Positions 1 through 9,666 of a stretch of 64,000 bases of DNA are shown one piece after another. Under the pieces are notes generated by a model. That model had not been told where the DNA came from and searched no databases. It saw nothing but the letters and a program-made list of their open reading frames with translations. Source of the stretch: Thermoleophilia bacterium. GTDB lineage: Bacteria; Actinomycetota; Thermoleophilia; Gaiellales; Gaiellaceae. The stretch's first letter is position 1, and each line of letters begins with the position of its first letter. Where the stretch lies: positions 1 through 64,000 of the forward strand of contig SHVL01000001.1 of assembly GCA_009694305.1 (NCBI GenBank), written 5' to 3'. Made by a program: the position numbers and the translations under genes.

Positions 1-23
1 CAGGGCTCGGCCCTGATCCGGGC

Positions 24-431
24 TCAGCGTGCGACAGGAAGACGTGCAGCGTCGAGCAAGCCCTCGAGCACCGCCACGCCACCCGTCGGCCCGAGCAACG
101 AGATGAAGAAGCCGGGCCTCTTGCGGCGCTGCAGCGGGCGGCGGCGTTGGCTCAGCTTCCGCTCCCGCAGCACCCGCTTGCGGTTGACCGGCCGCCCGAG
201 CCGGCGCCGCACGAACGCGGTCACCATCCGGTAGCCGTCGGTCTGGTTGGCTTCAGCGACCTCGACGATCGCCTGCTCGACCGGATCGGTGAGCGGCCGA
301 CGTTGCGGCGCCGTCCGTGGCGTCGGGACCCGGTAGACAGCCTGCCGACTGATCTGCAGAACACGCGTCACACTCGCCGCGGTGAAACCGCGGGCGATCA
401 GTTCGCGAGACCGGGTGACGCGCTCGCTCAC
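24..431 (-). pseudogene. IS3-family transposase OrfB, N-terminal fragment lacking the DDE domain
   Basis: ISRQAVYR..DGYRMVTAFVRRRLGRPVNRKRVLRERKLSQRRRP is typical of the IS3 OrfB N-terminus; the ORF switches to unrelated sequence after RKRPGFF. Confidence 0.8.
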
Positions 432-727
432 TCCCAGCCTCGCAATGCTTCCCCCGCTATCTCCAGCTCGTAGGTCTTGCGTCCCAACGTCCGCTCGAGC
501 CCACGGATCCTCCGCCGCAGCTCCTTCTCACCGTTACGTTCGTCCTTGCCGGCGAGCGCCTCGCGGCCGCCCTCGAGCAGCTTGTCGCGCCACCCGCAGT
601 AGAGCGTCTCCGAGATCTCGTGTTCACGACAGACCTCCCTCACCGTCCGGTCGCCGCGCAGCCCGGCCAGCACGATCTCGATCTTCTGCTTGGCCGTCCA
701 ACTCCGGTACTTCCGTTGCTCGCTCAA
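428..727 (-). CDS. IS3-family transposase OrfA (HTH)
   Basis: RSWTAKQKIEIVLAGLRGDRTVREVCREHEISETLYCGWRDKLLEGG; GTGA overlap with OrfB. Confidence 0.85.
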   Translation of the reverse strand: MSEQRKYRSWTAKQKIEIVLAGLRGDRTVREVCREHEISETLYCGWRDKLLEGGREALAGKDERNGEKELRRRIRGLERTLGRKTYELEIAGEALRGWE

Positions 728-781
728 CCCTGATCTCCTCTCGGTCGAGCGGCCAATCCTGAGCGGACCGCCGGACGGTCC

Positions 782-1591
782 CTACGGCGCTACGCGCCTC
801 CGAGACCGTCCTGCGCCCCAACCCAAGAACCTGTCAACGCGGGACCGGGGAGCAAGGCAGCGGTGGCGCGGCAAGCACTGCCCGACGACCGAGCCGTCGA
901 GCGTGTTGAGGGCGGCAAACAGGGTCGTGGTGCCGTTGCGTTTGTAGTCGTGGGTCATCGTGCCGGCCCGACCTTTCTTCATCGGCAGGCTCGGCTGGGT
1001 GCGGTCGAGCGCCTGGATCTGGCTTTTCTCGTCAACGCAGAGTACGAGCGCCTTCTCGGGCGGATTCAGGTAGAGGCCGACGACATCGGTCAGCTTCTCC
1101 GTGAAGCGCGGGTCGTTGGAGAGCTTGAACGTCTTCACCCGGTGTGGCTTCAGCCCGTGGGCATCCCAGATCCGCTGCACCGTTGCCGGACTGACGCCCT
1201 GGGCCTTGGCCATCGTGCGGCAACTCCAGTGCGTTTGACCGGCCGGCGTCGTCTGCGTCGTTGCCTGCACAATCGCCTTGATCTTCGCGGCCGCGATCGT
1301 CGGCTTGCGCCCCCGACCCGGTCTCGTCTCAGTCAACACAGCCGTCCCCTCGCTGGCGAAGCGGGAACGCCACAAGATCACCGTCGGCCGCGAAACCCCG
1401 AGCTCCCGAGCGATCTCACTGTTCGACTCGCCCGCAGCGGCCGCCAACACGATCCGGGCCCGCAAGGCGACACTCTGAGGTGTTCTCTGAGCACCAACCC
1501 AACGCTCCAACACCAGGCGCTGCTCCTCCGACACGACCGTGCTCGTGATCGCCGACGCCATACCCGAAACGCTACCCAACCCACCCATCAT
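782..1591 (-). pseudogene. IS630-family transposase, C-terminally truncated
   Basis: HTH plus DDE-type segments (SNDPRFTEKLTDVVGLYLNPPEKALVLCVDEKSQIQALDRTQPSLPMKKGRAGTMTHDYKRNGTTTLFAALN); family-like sequence stops after VVGQCLPRHR. Confidence 0.85.
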
Positions 1592-1737
1592 GTCAAGCTA
1601 TTTGAGAGACACTACACTAGCCGGGGGTAAACCGGGGTCAAGCCTCCCCCGTGCCCGCCCCGGCCGTCGAGAGACGATGCGGCTCCTCAGCACCTCAGCA
1701 GAATGATTTCATCTATCCTTTGTCAAGCAAAAGTCCA

Positions 1738-2601
1738 ATGCCTGAACTCCTTCTCAACATTACAGCGATCTCACGGCGAACCGGAATCGCGCCGGATACG
1801 CTGCGAAAATGGGAGCAGCGCTACGGCGTCCTCCGACCCGAGCGGACGGCCGGCGGACAGCGTCGCTACAGCGAGACCGACGTGCAACGAGTCGAGTGGC
1901 TCCGTGATCGAATCGCCGAAGGCTGGCGGATTGGTGAGGCCTCCCGGATGCTTGACGAATCTGGTTCGATGGCGCTCGACGATCCGACGGAGCTTTGCAA
2001 CGCGCTGATCAAGGCAATCCGGGATGTTGACGTGAATGCAATTTCCTCTGCGCTTGACCAGACGTTCGCCGTACTGCCGCTGTCGCAGGCGTTGGACTGT
2101 GTGATCTCGCCCGTACTTTGCTGGGCAGGTGATGCCTGGCACAAGGGCGAACTCTCGGTTGGTCAGGAGCACGCGGTCAGCGCCAGGGTGCGTAATCACC
2201 TCGCCGCTCTTATGGTGCAGAGCACCGGCAACGTACGTGGGATGGCTGTTCTTGCCTGCGGGCCCGGCGAGTATCACGATATCGGGCTGCTGATGCTCGC
2301 CATCTCACTCCGCAAAGACGGCTGGCAAGTCGAGAATCTCGGACCTGACACGCCGGTGGACACGGCGATCGAGTTGGCTCATCGAGTCAACGCGACGATA
2401 CTCTGCTTCAGCGTCGCCCTCGAAACTTCCGTCGAGAGGCTGCGTGAGTCACTCGCCTCCTTCAACGCGGTGACCGGAATAAAGATCGTCGTTGGTGGAG
2501 CCTCGGTCACACCCGCGATCGCAAGGGAATTTGGCGTGACCTACGTCATCGGCAGCCTCGATGAAACAGTGGCGCAGCTGCGCCTGCTCAAGAGAACGTG
2601 A
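1738..2601 (+). CDS. MerR-family regulator with cobalamin-binding domain (CarH/LitR-like photoreceptor)
   Basis: MerR HTH (ISRRTGIAPDTLRKWEQRYGVLRPERTAGGQRRYSETDVQRV), B12-binding ExHxxG motif (EYHDIG) and WH-x8-EH motif (WHKGELSVGQEH). ATG at 1738 preferred over the ORF-track GTG. Confidence 0.88.
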   Translation: MPELLLNITAISRRTGIAPDTLRKWEQRYGVLRPERTAGGQRRYSETDVQRVEWLRDRIAEGWRIGEASRMLDESGSMALDDPTELCNALIKAIRDVDVNAISSALDQTFAVLPLSQALDCVISPVLCWAGDAWHKGELSVGQEHAVSARVRNHLAALMVQSTGNVRGMAVLACGPGEYHDIGLLMLAISLRKDGWQVENLGPDTPVDTAIELAHRVNATILCFSVALETSVERLRESLASFNAVTGIKIVVGGASVTPAIAREFGVTYVIGSLDETVAQLRLLKRT

Positions 2602-3029
2602 GCCCCTGGCTCCAGGCCGGCCTCGCGGGTGCTGTTGCGGCAACCGCCTGGGGGCTCGCCGAGCCGCTCGATCAACGGCTGTTTCGATTCCCGTACTCCG
2701 ACATCGCGATCCTTGGCATGTTTGTCACCCGGGGGCCACATTGGCGGGCCTATGGCTGGGCAATGCACATCGCGAACGGCGCCGTCGCCGGAGTCGTCTT
2801 CTGGGCCCTGTTCGAGTGGGTCGGCACGAATGCGTTCTGGTTCGCGATCGGGTTCGCGATGGTCGAGCACCTCGTGACCTACCCGCTGACCCTGCTGACC
2901 GACAGGCTCCACCCTGCCCGGGGAGCCCCGGAGCTCCCGCCGATGTCGAGATCCGGTCGGGCATTTGCACAGGCGACCTTCCGGCACCTCCTGTTTGGCA
3001 TCGTGCTCGGCCTGCTCGTCTCGATCTAG
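2598..3029 (+). CDS. Small integral membrane protein, translationally coupled to the CarH-like gene
   Basis: GTG overlaps the upstream TGA; multiple hydrophobic segments. Confidence 0.65.
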   Translation: MSPWLQAGLAGAVAATAWGLAEPLDQRLFRFPYSDIAILGMFVTRGPHWRAYGWAMHIANGAVAGVVFWALFEWVGTNAFWFAIGFAMVEHLVTYPLTLLTDRLHPARGAPELPPMSRSGRAFAQATFRHLLFGIVLGLLVSI

Positions 3030-3156
3030 CGGCTTGCTATCGACGAGTCGTGCCGCCTCGGACGGTTCTTCCCGCCGCCGGAGCCTACTGCGGCGGTGCG
3101 GGCCACATCGTGATTTGCGTTTCCGGAGACAGACCGGAGGCAGATAGGATCGGAGT

Positions 3157-3714
3157 GTGGCGCAGGCTGGAACCATGCACTTCACCGGTAACCCGGAGGC
3201 CGATGCGTTCCTCGGTTCCAGCCCCCTTGCACTGATGATCGGCTTCGTGCTCGACCAGCAGGTGACAGTGCAGAAGGCGTTTTCGTCACCATTCGAGTTG
3301 TCAAAGAGGATCGGCTACCTCGACGCGACGACAATCGCTGGCATGGATCCTCTAGTCCTCGAGGAGGCGTTCCGCGCGAAGCCTGCACTGCACCGGTTCC
3401 CCACGACGATGGCGCAGCGCGTGCAACAGCACTGTGCCTTCCTCGTGAGCGAATATGGCGGTGACCCTGCCGCAGTCTGGACGGGCGCGCGCGATGGAGC
3501 CGACCTCGAACGCCGCCTGCTCGAACTGCCGGGCATCGGACAGATGAAGGCAACGACGATGATCGGCGTGCTCGCGAAGCGCCTGGGTGTTCGCCCGAAA
3601 GGATGGGAGGCCTTCGCACCGACCCACAGGAGCCTCGGGGATGTCGATTCCCCCGAAGCGCTCACCGAGTACCAGGCAGCGAAGCGCGCGCATCGTGCGG
3701 CCCGTCGCGCCTGA
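3157..3714 (+). CDS. HhH-GPD-type DNA repair/glycosylase-like protein
   Basis: LELPGIGQMKATTMIGVLAKRLGVRP helix-hairpin-helix; start could be ATG 3175. Confidence 0.75.
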   Translation: MAQAGTMHFTGNPEADAFLGSSPLALMIGFVLDQQVTVQKAFSSPFELSKRIGYLDATTIAGMDPLVLEEAFRAKPALHRFPTTMAQRVQQHCAFLVSEYGGDPAAVWTGARDGADLERRLLELPGIGQMKATTMIGVLAKRLGVRPKGWEAFAPTHRSLGDVDSPEALTEYQAAKRAHRAARRA

Positions 3715-3741
3715 AAGCGAGCGGTACCGGTCTGGCGCGCC

Positions 3742-4392
3742 TCAGGCGCGAGCCAGAAGCGTCCCCGTCCTGCGCCGCCACAACGGCAGCGCAATGAAGA
3801 ACCCGAGGGCGATCTCGGGCGCCACGAACACCCCGAGCAGGCCCGCTACGACGTACCCGAATGCTCCCGGTACCGACCGCCGCAGGGCCTTGTGCCAGAC
3901 CCCGGCGCTATCGGGGTTGCTCCACATCTTAGGGTCCCGGGCGATGACGAACCAGAACGCTGTCCAGCTCAGTCCCATCAGCGTGGCGATGCCGGCGTAA
4001 AGGGCCACGGCCGCACGCTCGTCCGCCCGGTTCGAGCTCTGCAGCGCTTCGGCGAGCACCCTGGTCGGAAAAGGCAGCACCACCGCACCGAGCAACACGC
4101 CGAAATTAGCCCACAGAAACGGGGCTGTCGTCGTCCGCAGCCGCATGAAGGCCGCATGATGGTTCAGCCACATCACGGCGGTGAACACGAAGCAGCCCAG
4201 GAAGGCGACGTACGAAGGTTAACTCTCGCCAAGGCTGTGGGCCCGATGCCCGGTCTCGTACCCCGACACGGACAGGTCAAGGGCAAGCAGGGTCAAAGCG
4301 ATTGCCAGCACGGCATCACTGAAGAGCTCGGTGCGCAGCAAGTCGCGCCCATGTTGCCCCGTTGACGAGTCTGCGTGATCGCTTCCGACCAT
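3742..4392 (-). pseudogene. TMEM175-family (DUF1211) potassium channel-like gene interrupted by an in-frame TAA
   Basis: LRTELFSDAVLAIALTLLALDL (FSD motif) then GES-TAA-PSYVAFLGCFVFTAVMWLNHHAAF in the same frame (stop at 4219-4221). Confidence 0.7.
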
Positions 4393-4429
4393 GCCTGCAT
4401 TCCAATTGCTTCGCCTGTAGAATCGCCCG

Positions 4430-4789
4430 ATGCCCCTCACCGTCGCAGGCATCACCGTGACCGACCCTCTCGGAATCTCGCTCGAGGTGATCGGGCCGAA
4501 GCCGAACACGCTCGCCGGTGCCCCTGTCGAATCGGCGCACGAGATCTATGCCGAGGGCCGTCTCGCGATCGGTGTCTGGGAGGTCACGCCGGGCTCCTTC
4601 ACGACCGTCAAGAACGGCGTCTCCGAGTTGATGCACTTCATCGCGGGGAGCGGCACGATCGTCGGAAACGACGGCACGACGACGCTGATCGCACCCGGTG
4701 TCGTCCTGATCACACCGGACGGTTGGTCGGGGACGTGGCACGTCAGCGAGACCGTACGCAAGGTCTACGCCATCGTCGCAACCGGCTGA
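4430..4789 (+). CDS. Cupin-domain protein
   Basis: WEVTPGSFTTVKNGVSELMHFIAGSGTIVGNDG..IAPGVVLITPDGWSGTWHVSETVRKVYAI. Confidence 0.75.
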   Translation: MPLTVAGITVTDPLGISLEVIGPKPNTLAGAPVESAHEIYAEGRLAIGVWEVTPGSFTTVKNGVSELMHFIAGSGTIVGNDGTTTLIAPGVVLITPDGWSGTWHVSETVRKVYAIVATG

Positions 4790-4876
4790 CCGCTCCTCGA
4801 GGACACCTCGACGCCGGGGCAAGGGGCTCGCCGCTCACAGCGGTGACTCCAGAGGAGCTCGGAGTAGGCTGCCGGA

Positions 4877-6403
4877 ATGATCCTCGACAACGGTGTCATC
4901 CGCACCCTCGACCCGTCGCTTCCGACCGCCGGAGCACTCGCGATCGCAGGGCCCCTCATCGCCGGTGGCGTGGGGACGCACGAGTGGATGCTCCCGACGC
5001 CGGAACGTGTAGACCTCGCGGGCCGGTGCGTCCTCCCGGCGTTCACCGACTCGCACGTGCACTTTCCCACCTGGGCACTCGCACGCCACGATGTCCGGCT
5101 CGAGCGGGCAACGTCGGTCGCGGCGACTGTGGCCCTCGTCGAGGCACACCCGCGCCGCGGCGCCTGGATTCGGGGTACAGGATGGCGGGATGCTACGTGG
5201 CCCGACCGGCCGACTGCTCGGGCGCTCGACCCGGTGACGGGAGCCACCCCGGCCGCGCTCTGGTCGAAGGACTACCACTCCCTCTGGCTCAACAGCGCGG
5301 CGCTTGCGGTCGCAAACGGCGACCTCGAAACACAGGGCGGGGTCGTCGAACGTGATGCACACGGACAACCCACCGGCATCCTGCGGGAGGAAGCCGCCTG
5401 GCGCTTTCGTAACCGTTTCGTCGAGATCACCGAGGACGAGTGGTGCAACGCCACGCGCGAGGGAATCCGGGTCGCCAACACCCGAGGGGTCGCGGCGATC
5501 CACGACAAGGACGGATGGCTCGGAGCGGCTTCGATCTTCGGGCGGATCCACGAAACAGAGGGGCTGTCACTCCGCGTCTGGCAGTCCGTCCCGGCCGCCC
5601 GGCTGGCCGAGGTCGCAGCGGTACCGCTGCGACCTCGGATCGGCGACGACTTCCTCCGTCTCGGCTACCTGAAGACCTTCATGGACGGAACGCTCGGCTC
5701 GCAGACAGCGCTGATGCTCGACGGCTCCGGCGTCGAGATCACGAGTCGTGAGGAGCTCGAGGAGATCATCGTGCGCGGCGCCGAGGCCGGCTGGCCCGTG
5801 GCCGTACACGCGATCGGCGACCGGGCCAACCGGAATGCGCTGGACGCTTTCGAGGCCACCCGCGACGCCTGGCAGCCGCGTGGCCTCCGCCATCGTATCG
5901 AGCACGCACAGTGTCTCGACCCGGCCGATATTCCTCGCTTCGCGGAGCTCGGTATCGCCTGCTCGATCCAGCTCTCTCACGCCCCCTCTGATCGTGATCT
6001 CGCGGAACGCTACTGGGGTGATCGTCTCGAAGGCGCCTACGCGTTCAGGAGCCTCTGGGACTCGGGCGCAGTAATCGTCAACGGCTCGGATGCACCTGTC
6101 GAGGAGCTCGACCCGCTCGCCGGTATCCGTGCCGGGGTTCTGCGCACGATCGACGACAGGCCCGGATGGCGACCCGAGGAGGCCCTCACGGTCGAGCAGG
6201 CGATTACCGCCTCGACCGTCACACCCGCCTGGCTCGCGGGCGACGAACGTCGTCGCGGCAGGCTGCTGCCCGGCTTTCTCGCTGATCTCGTCGTACTCTC
6301 ACGTGACCCCTTCCTCTGCCCCTCGGACGAGCTCGAATCCGTCGAGGTCGTGGCGACAATGGTCGGCGGCCGTTGGGCCCATCAGCCGCCGCCCTGGAAT
6401 TGA
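4877..6403 (+). CDS. Amidohydrolase family protein (YtcJ-like)
   Basis: PAFTDSHVHFPTWA, AVHAIGDRANRNALDAFE, RIEHAQCLDPADIPRFAELGIACSIQLSHAPSD, NGSDAPVEELDPLAGI. Confidence 0.88.
   Translation: MILDNGVIRTLDPSLPTAGALAIAGPLIAGGVGTHEWMLPTPERVDLAGRCVLPAFTDSHVHFPTWALARHDVRLERATSVAATVALVEAHPRRGAWIRGTGWRDATWPDRPTARALDPVTGATPAALWSKDYHSLWLNSAALAVANGDLETQGGVVERDAHGQPTGILREEAAWRFRNRFVEITEDEWCNATREGIRVANTRGVAAIHDKDGWLGAASIFGRIHETEGLSLRVWQSVPAARLAEVAAVPLRPRIGDDFLRLGYLKTFMDGTLGSQTALMLDGSGVEITSREELEEIIVRGAEAGWPVAVHAIGDRANRNALDAFEATRDAWQPRGLRHRIEHAQCLDPADIPRFAELGIACSIQLSHAPSDRDLAERYWGDRLEGAYAFRSLWDSGAVIVNGSDAPVEELDPLAGIRAGVLRTIDDRPGWRPEEALTVEQAITASTVTPAWLAGDERRRGRLLPGFLADLVVLSRDPFLCPSDELESVEVVATMVGGRWAHQPPPWN
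5607..5638. repeat. 32-bp perfect palindrome inside the amidohydrolase CDS
   Basis: CCGAGGTCGCAGCGGT|ACCGCTGCGACCTCGG. Confidence 0.95.
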
Positions 6404-6417
6404 CGGGCTCAGCGGGT

Positions 6418-6780
6418 ATGCTTGAGGCAATGGCCGCAAGAACGATGCACCAGGTTCACGAGTCCGAGACATGCTCGGTGGCTGCAACCGCGGAGATCAT
6501 CGGAGCCAAGTGGACAGTGCTTCTCGTGCACGAACTGTCGGAGGGAGCTCGACGCTTCACGCAGATCGAGCACTCCTGCGCTGGGATCAGCCCCCGGACG
6601 CTGGCCGAGAGGCTGCGCTGGCTCGAGGCCGAGGGCATCGTCGTCCGCCGCAGCTTCGCCGAGTCTCCACCGCGCGTGGAGTACGAACTGACCGAGAAGG
6701 GCAGGGCACTTCTCCCGCTGATTACCGAGATGCGACGCTTCGGCCACGAGTGGCTCGGCTGCGGCGTCCACGTCATCTGA
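6418..6780 (+). CDS. HxlR-family transcriptional regulator
   Basis: CSVAATAEIIGAKWTVLLVHELSEGARRFTQIEHSCAGISPRTLAERLRWLEAEGIVVRR. Confidence 0.85.
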   Translation: MLEAMAARTMHQVHESETCSVAATAEIIGAKWTVLLVHELSEGARRFTQIEHSCAGISPRTLAERLRWLEAEGIVVRRSFAESPPRVEYELTEKGRALLPLITEMRRFGHEWLGCGVHVI

Positions 6781-6931
6781 GCATGATCCTGAAGCCGGGA
6801 ACCTGCGGTTCCCCGTAACCCCTCCCTCGACATAGCTGGACGACAGGCTTCAGTCTGCCTCCCGGTATCTGGGCGCCAGAGGGGCCTCTTCAGGGTTCAG
6901 GCGAAACCCCGTACCCGGAAAAGGCCCTCGG

Positions 6932-6960
6932 AGATACTGCAGCCCGCTCTCCCATCGCGC
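6932..6960 (-). repeat. Diverged copy of the ACGCTCTTCC-loop hairpin element
   Basis: GATACTGCAGCCCGCTCTCCCATCGCGC versus GATACCGCGATACGCTCTTCCATCGCGG at 9663-9690, 21/28 identical by eye. Confidence 0.6.
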
Positions 6961-6965
6961 CAGTC

Positions 6966-8231
6966 TCAATCACGCTCGGCCCACACTCTGACCAGCTCGA
7001 CGGCCGTCGCAGCTGCGGCGGCCATGTCCTGCACGCTCGCCCACTCGCGGAGCGAATGGTAGCTCTGGCCGCCGGTGAAGATGTTCGGCGTCGGCAGCCC
7101 CATCTCGGAGAGCCGGGCACCGTCAGTCCCGCCGCGAATGAGCGACCGAACGGGCTCGATCCCGGCCCGACGAATCGCCTCCTCCGCGGCAGCGATGACC
7201 CGAGGGTGCTTGTCGATCTCGGCCCGCATGTTGCGGTAGCTCTCCTCGGTCTCGAACGTGACGCGGGCTCTCGGCTCGCGCTCCACGACGGCCTCCGCAA
7301 GCACGCGTAGACGCTCCGTATGCTCGTCGAGCAAGACGTCGTCGTGATCCCGGACGATCAGCACGACAGACGCCTCTTCGACGCCGCCACTGATCCTCCC
7401 GGGATGGACGAAGCCCTCCCGGCCCTCGGTGGTCTCCGGTGACAGCGAATCCTGCGGCAGCGACGCAACGAACTCTGCCGCGAGCTTGACCGCGTTCACG
7501 AGCTTGCCCTTCGCCGATCCCGGATGAACGCCCCGGCCGCGGAATGTGACACAGACCTGGCGGGCCGAGAAAGTCTCGATCTCGAGCTCGCCGAGGCCGG
7601 AGCCGTCGAGGGTGTAGGCGGCCTCGGCCCCGAACGCCTCGATGTCGAAATGGTCGGTTCCGTGCCCGACCTCCTCGTCCACCGTGAACGCAACCCGCAC
7701 CGTGGCTCGTGGCTCCGATGTGTTCCGGAGGTAGGCAACCGCGGCCATGATCTCGGCCACTCCTGCCTTGTCGTCGGCCCCGAGCAGCGTCGTACCGTCG
7801 CTCGTGACTATGTCGTGGCCGACGCGCGCGGCGAGCGCCGTCTCCTCGGCAGGATCTATCACCTGACCCGGGTCACCGGGCAAGACGATCGGCCCGCCGC
7901 CGTAGTCCTCGTGCACGATCGGGACGACGCCTCCCCCGGGAGTCTCGGGCGTCGTGTCAACATGAGCGATCAGCCCTATCACGGGCGCACCCTCGCTGCC
8001 CGGCAACGTCGCGAAGACGTAGCCGTGCTCGGTCAACTCGACCTCTTCGAGACCTGATGCCTGCAATTCGGAGACGAGCAGCTGTGACAGATCGAGTTGC
8101 CTGGCCGTGCTCGGATACGTATCCGAGCTCTCGTCGCCCTGAGTGTCGATCCGGACGTAGCGAAGAAACCGTTCGAGGACGTCATCTGACAGCTCGGCCG
8201 CGAGAGGCGACGTGAAGGGGGCGCTACCCAA
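6966..8231 (-). CDS. pepT: Peptidase T-like M20 metallopeptidase
   Basis: LERFLRYVRIDTQGDESS..YPSTARQ, GLIAHVDTTPETPG, TLLGADDKAGVAEIM, FTVDEEVGHGTDHFD, IRGGTDGARLSEMGLPTPNIFTGGQSYHS. Start TTG 8231 is a guess; the ORF-track start overlaps the upstream gene. Confidence 0.85.
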   Translation of the reverse strand: MGSAPFTSPLAAELSDDVLERFLRYVRIDTQGDESSDTYPSTARQLDLSQLLVSELQASGLEEVELTEHGYVFATLPGSEGAPVIGLIAHVDTTPETPGGGVVPIVHEDYGGGPIVLPGDPGQVIDPAEETALAARVGHDIVTSDGTTLLGADDKAGVAEIMAAVAYLRNTSEPRATVRVAFTVDEEVGHGTDHFDIEAFGAEAAYTLDGSGLGELEIETFSARQVCVTFRGRGVHPGSAKGKLVNAVKLAAEFVASLPQDSLSPETTEGREGFVHPGRISGGVEEASVVLIVRDHDDVLLDEHTERLRVLAEAVVEREPRARVTFETEESYRNMRAEIDKHPRVIAAAEEAIRRAGIEPVRSLIRGGTDGARLSEMGLPTPNIFTGGQSYHSLREWASVQDMAAAAATAVELVRVWAERD

Positions 8232-9561
8232 GCTCGCCGAGGTGACGGTAGAGGGCGGCGGCGGCTTCGATCCCGAGCGGAAGGTAGGCGGCCGGGATCC
8301 GCTCGTTCGGTGAGTGGATGTTCGACTCGTTGAGAGAGAACCCCGTGAGGACGGTCGCAACCCCGCGCGCGGCGAGCGCCGAGACGAGAGGGATCGCCCC
8401 GCCCGAGCGAATGAGCAGGGGCCGGATGCCGAGCACCTCTTCGAAGGCATCGAGACCGAGGATCACGGCGGGCGCATCGGACGGGATGAGTCCGGGAGGG
8501 GCCGATGACAACACCACCACCTCCAACTCGGTGCCGGCGGGTGCGGCGTCGCGCAGGAGCGCTTCGAAGGCCGATGCAATGACCGCTGGATCCTGATTAC
8601 CGACGAGCCGAATCGACACGTTCGCCTCGGCTTCGACGGCGATCACCGTCTTCTGGAGCACCGGCGAGCCTCCCTGGATGCCGTGCACGTCAACCGACGG
8701 CTCGCCCCAGGTGCGGAGGTAGAACTCGTCTCCCGCCGCCGGGTCGGCCGGCTTCGATCCGGCCGCCGCGAGTTCGGCGGAACCGGCCGGGAGCGTCTGC
8801 CACGCTGCGCTTTCGGTGTCAGACGGCGGAACGATTCCCACGCGCAACGCATCGGGCAGCCGGCCGTCGCGCGGGAGGACTGCAGAGAGCGTCTGCATGA
8901 GCGCGTGCATCGCGTTGAGCGATGCCCCGCCGTACATGCCGGAGTGGAGGTCGCGGGCGCCGGTACGGACCCTGACGTGGAAGTAGCACAGCCCACGCAC
9001 GGCAATGTTAAAGCCCGGCACGTCGCGCTCGACCATGCCGCTGTCGAACACGATGGCCGCGTCGGCCCCACGTGCGTCGGCCTCGACCCAGTCAACGATC
9101 GAGTGGCCGCCGATCTCTTCCTCGCCGTCGCAGGCAAAGCGAAGGTTGACGGGCAGCTCACCGGCAGCCGCGAGTAGCTCCGCCGCCTTCAGCAGCATGT
9201 AGAGCTGCCCCTTGTCGTCGGCAATGCCGCGTGCGTAGAGCCAGCCGTCACGTTCGACGAGGTCGAAGGGCTCGGACTCCCAGAGCTCGAGGGGGTCGGG
9301 TGGCTGCACGTCGAAATGTCCGTAGCAGAGGATCGTGGGAGCGGATTCCGGGTTGTGCGAGGCACGGATCTCACCGATCACGAGTGGTCGCTCACCCCAC
9401 GGAATCACCTCCGCAGTACCTCCGGCGCGGCGAATCCTCTCTGCGACCCATTCGGCTGCCGCGGCCACATCGCCCTGGTGCGCCGGGTCGGCACTGACCG
9501 ACGGGATCGAGATCAGCTCCGAGAGCTCGGCAACGAGTGTGTCGAGAGGCGGAATATCCAC
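8224..9561 (-). CDS. M20-family dipeptidase
   Basis: ILCYGHFDVQPPDPLELWESEPFDLVERDGWLYARGIADDKGQLYMLLKA, CDGEEEIGG. Confidence 0.88.
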   Translation of the reverse strand: MDIPPLDTLVAELSELISIPSVSADPAHQGDVAAAAEWVAERIRRAGGTAEVIPWGERPLVIGEIRASHNPESAPTILCYGHFDVQPPDPLELWESEPFDLVERDGWLYARGIADDKGQLYMLLKAAELLAAAGELPVNLRFACDGEEEIGGHSIVDWVEADARGADAAIVFDSGMVERDVPGFNIAVRGLCYFHVRVRTGARDLHSGMYGGASLNAMHALMQTLSAVLPRDGRLPDALRVGIVPPSDTESAAWQTLPAGSAELAAAGSKPADPAAGDEFYLRTWGEPSVDVHGIQGGSPVLQKTVIAVEAEANVSIRLVGNQDPAVIASAFEALLRDAAPAGTELEVVVLSSAPPGLIPSDAPAVILGLDAFEEVLGIRPLLIRSGGAIPLVSALAARGVATVLTGFSLNESNIHSPNERIPAAYLPLGIEAAAALYRHLGELG

Positions 9562-9666
9562 GGCGGTCGAAGTCTAGCCCCCCGCTCACCGCGTACACCG
9601 GGTCAGGGGGAGCCACCGGGATTCGCTGCCCCCGGCGAAATGTGCAGGCGAGATGCGTACGGGATA

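Larger units (their letters stand above)
1..1620 (-). mobile_element. Remnant of nested/truncated IS3-family and IS630-family insertion sequences
   Basis: IS3-like OrfA/OrfB and an IS630-like transposase lie head to tail on the minus strand; OrfB and the IS630 ORF both lose family-like sequence abruptly. Outer boundaries are approximate. Confidence 0.75.

Noticed and set aside
6784-6880. TGAAGCC...GGCTTCA outer pairing around GGGAACC-TGC-GGTTCCC after the HxlR gene as a structured RNA
   Set aside because: Short stems with a long unpaired interior; plausible as a simple terminator hairpin, not enough for an RNA gene call.
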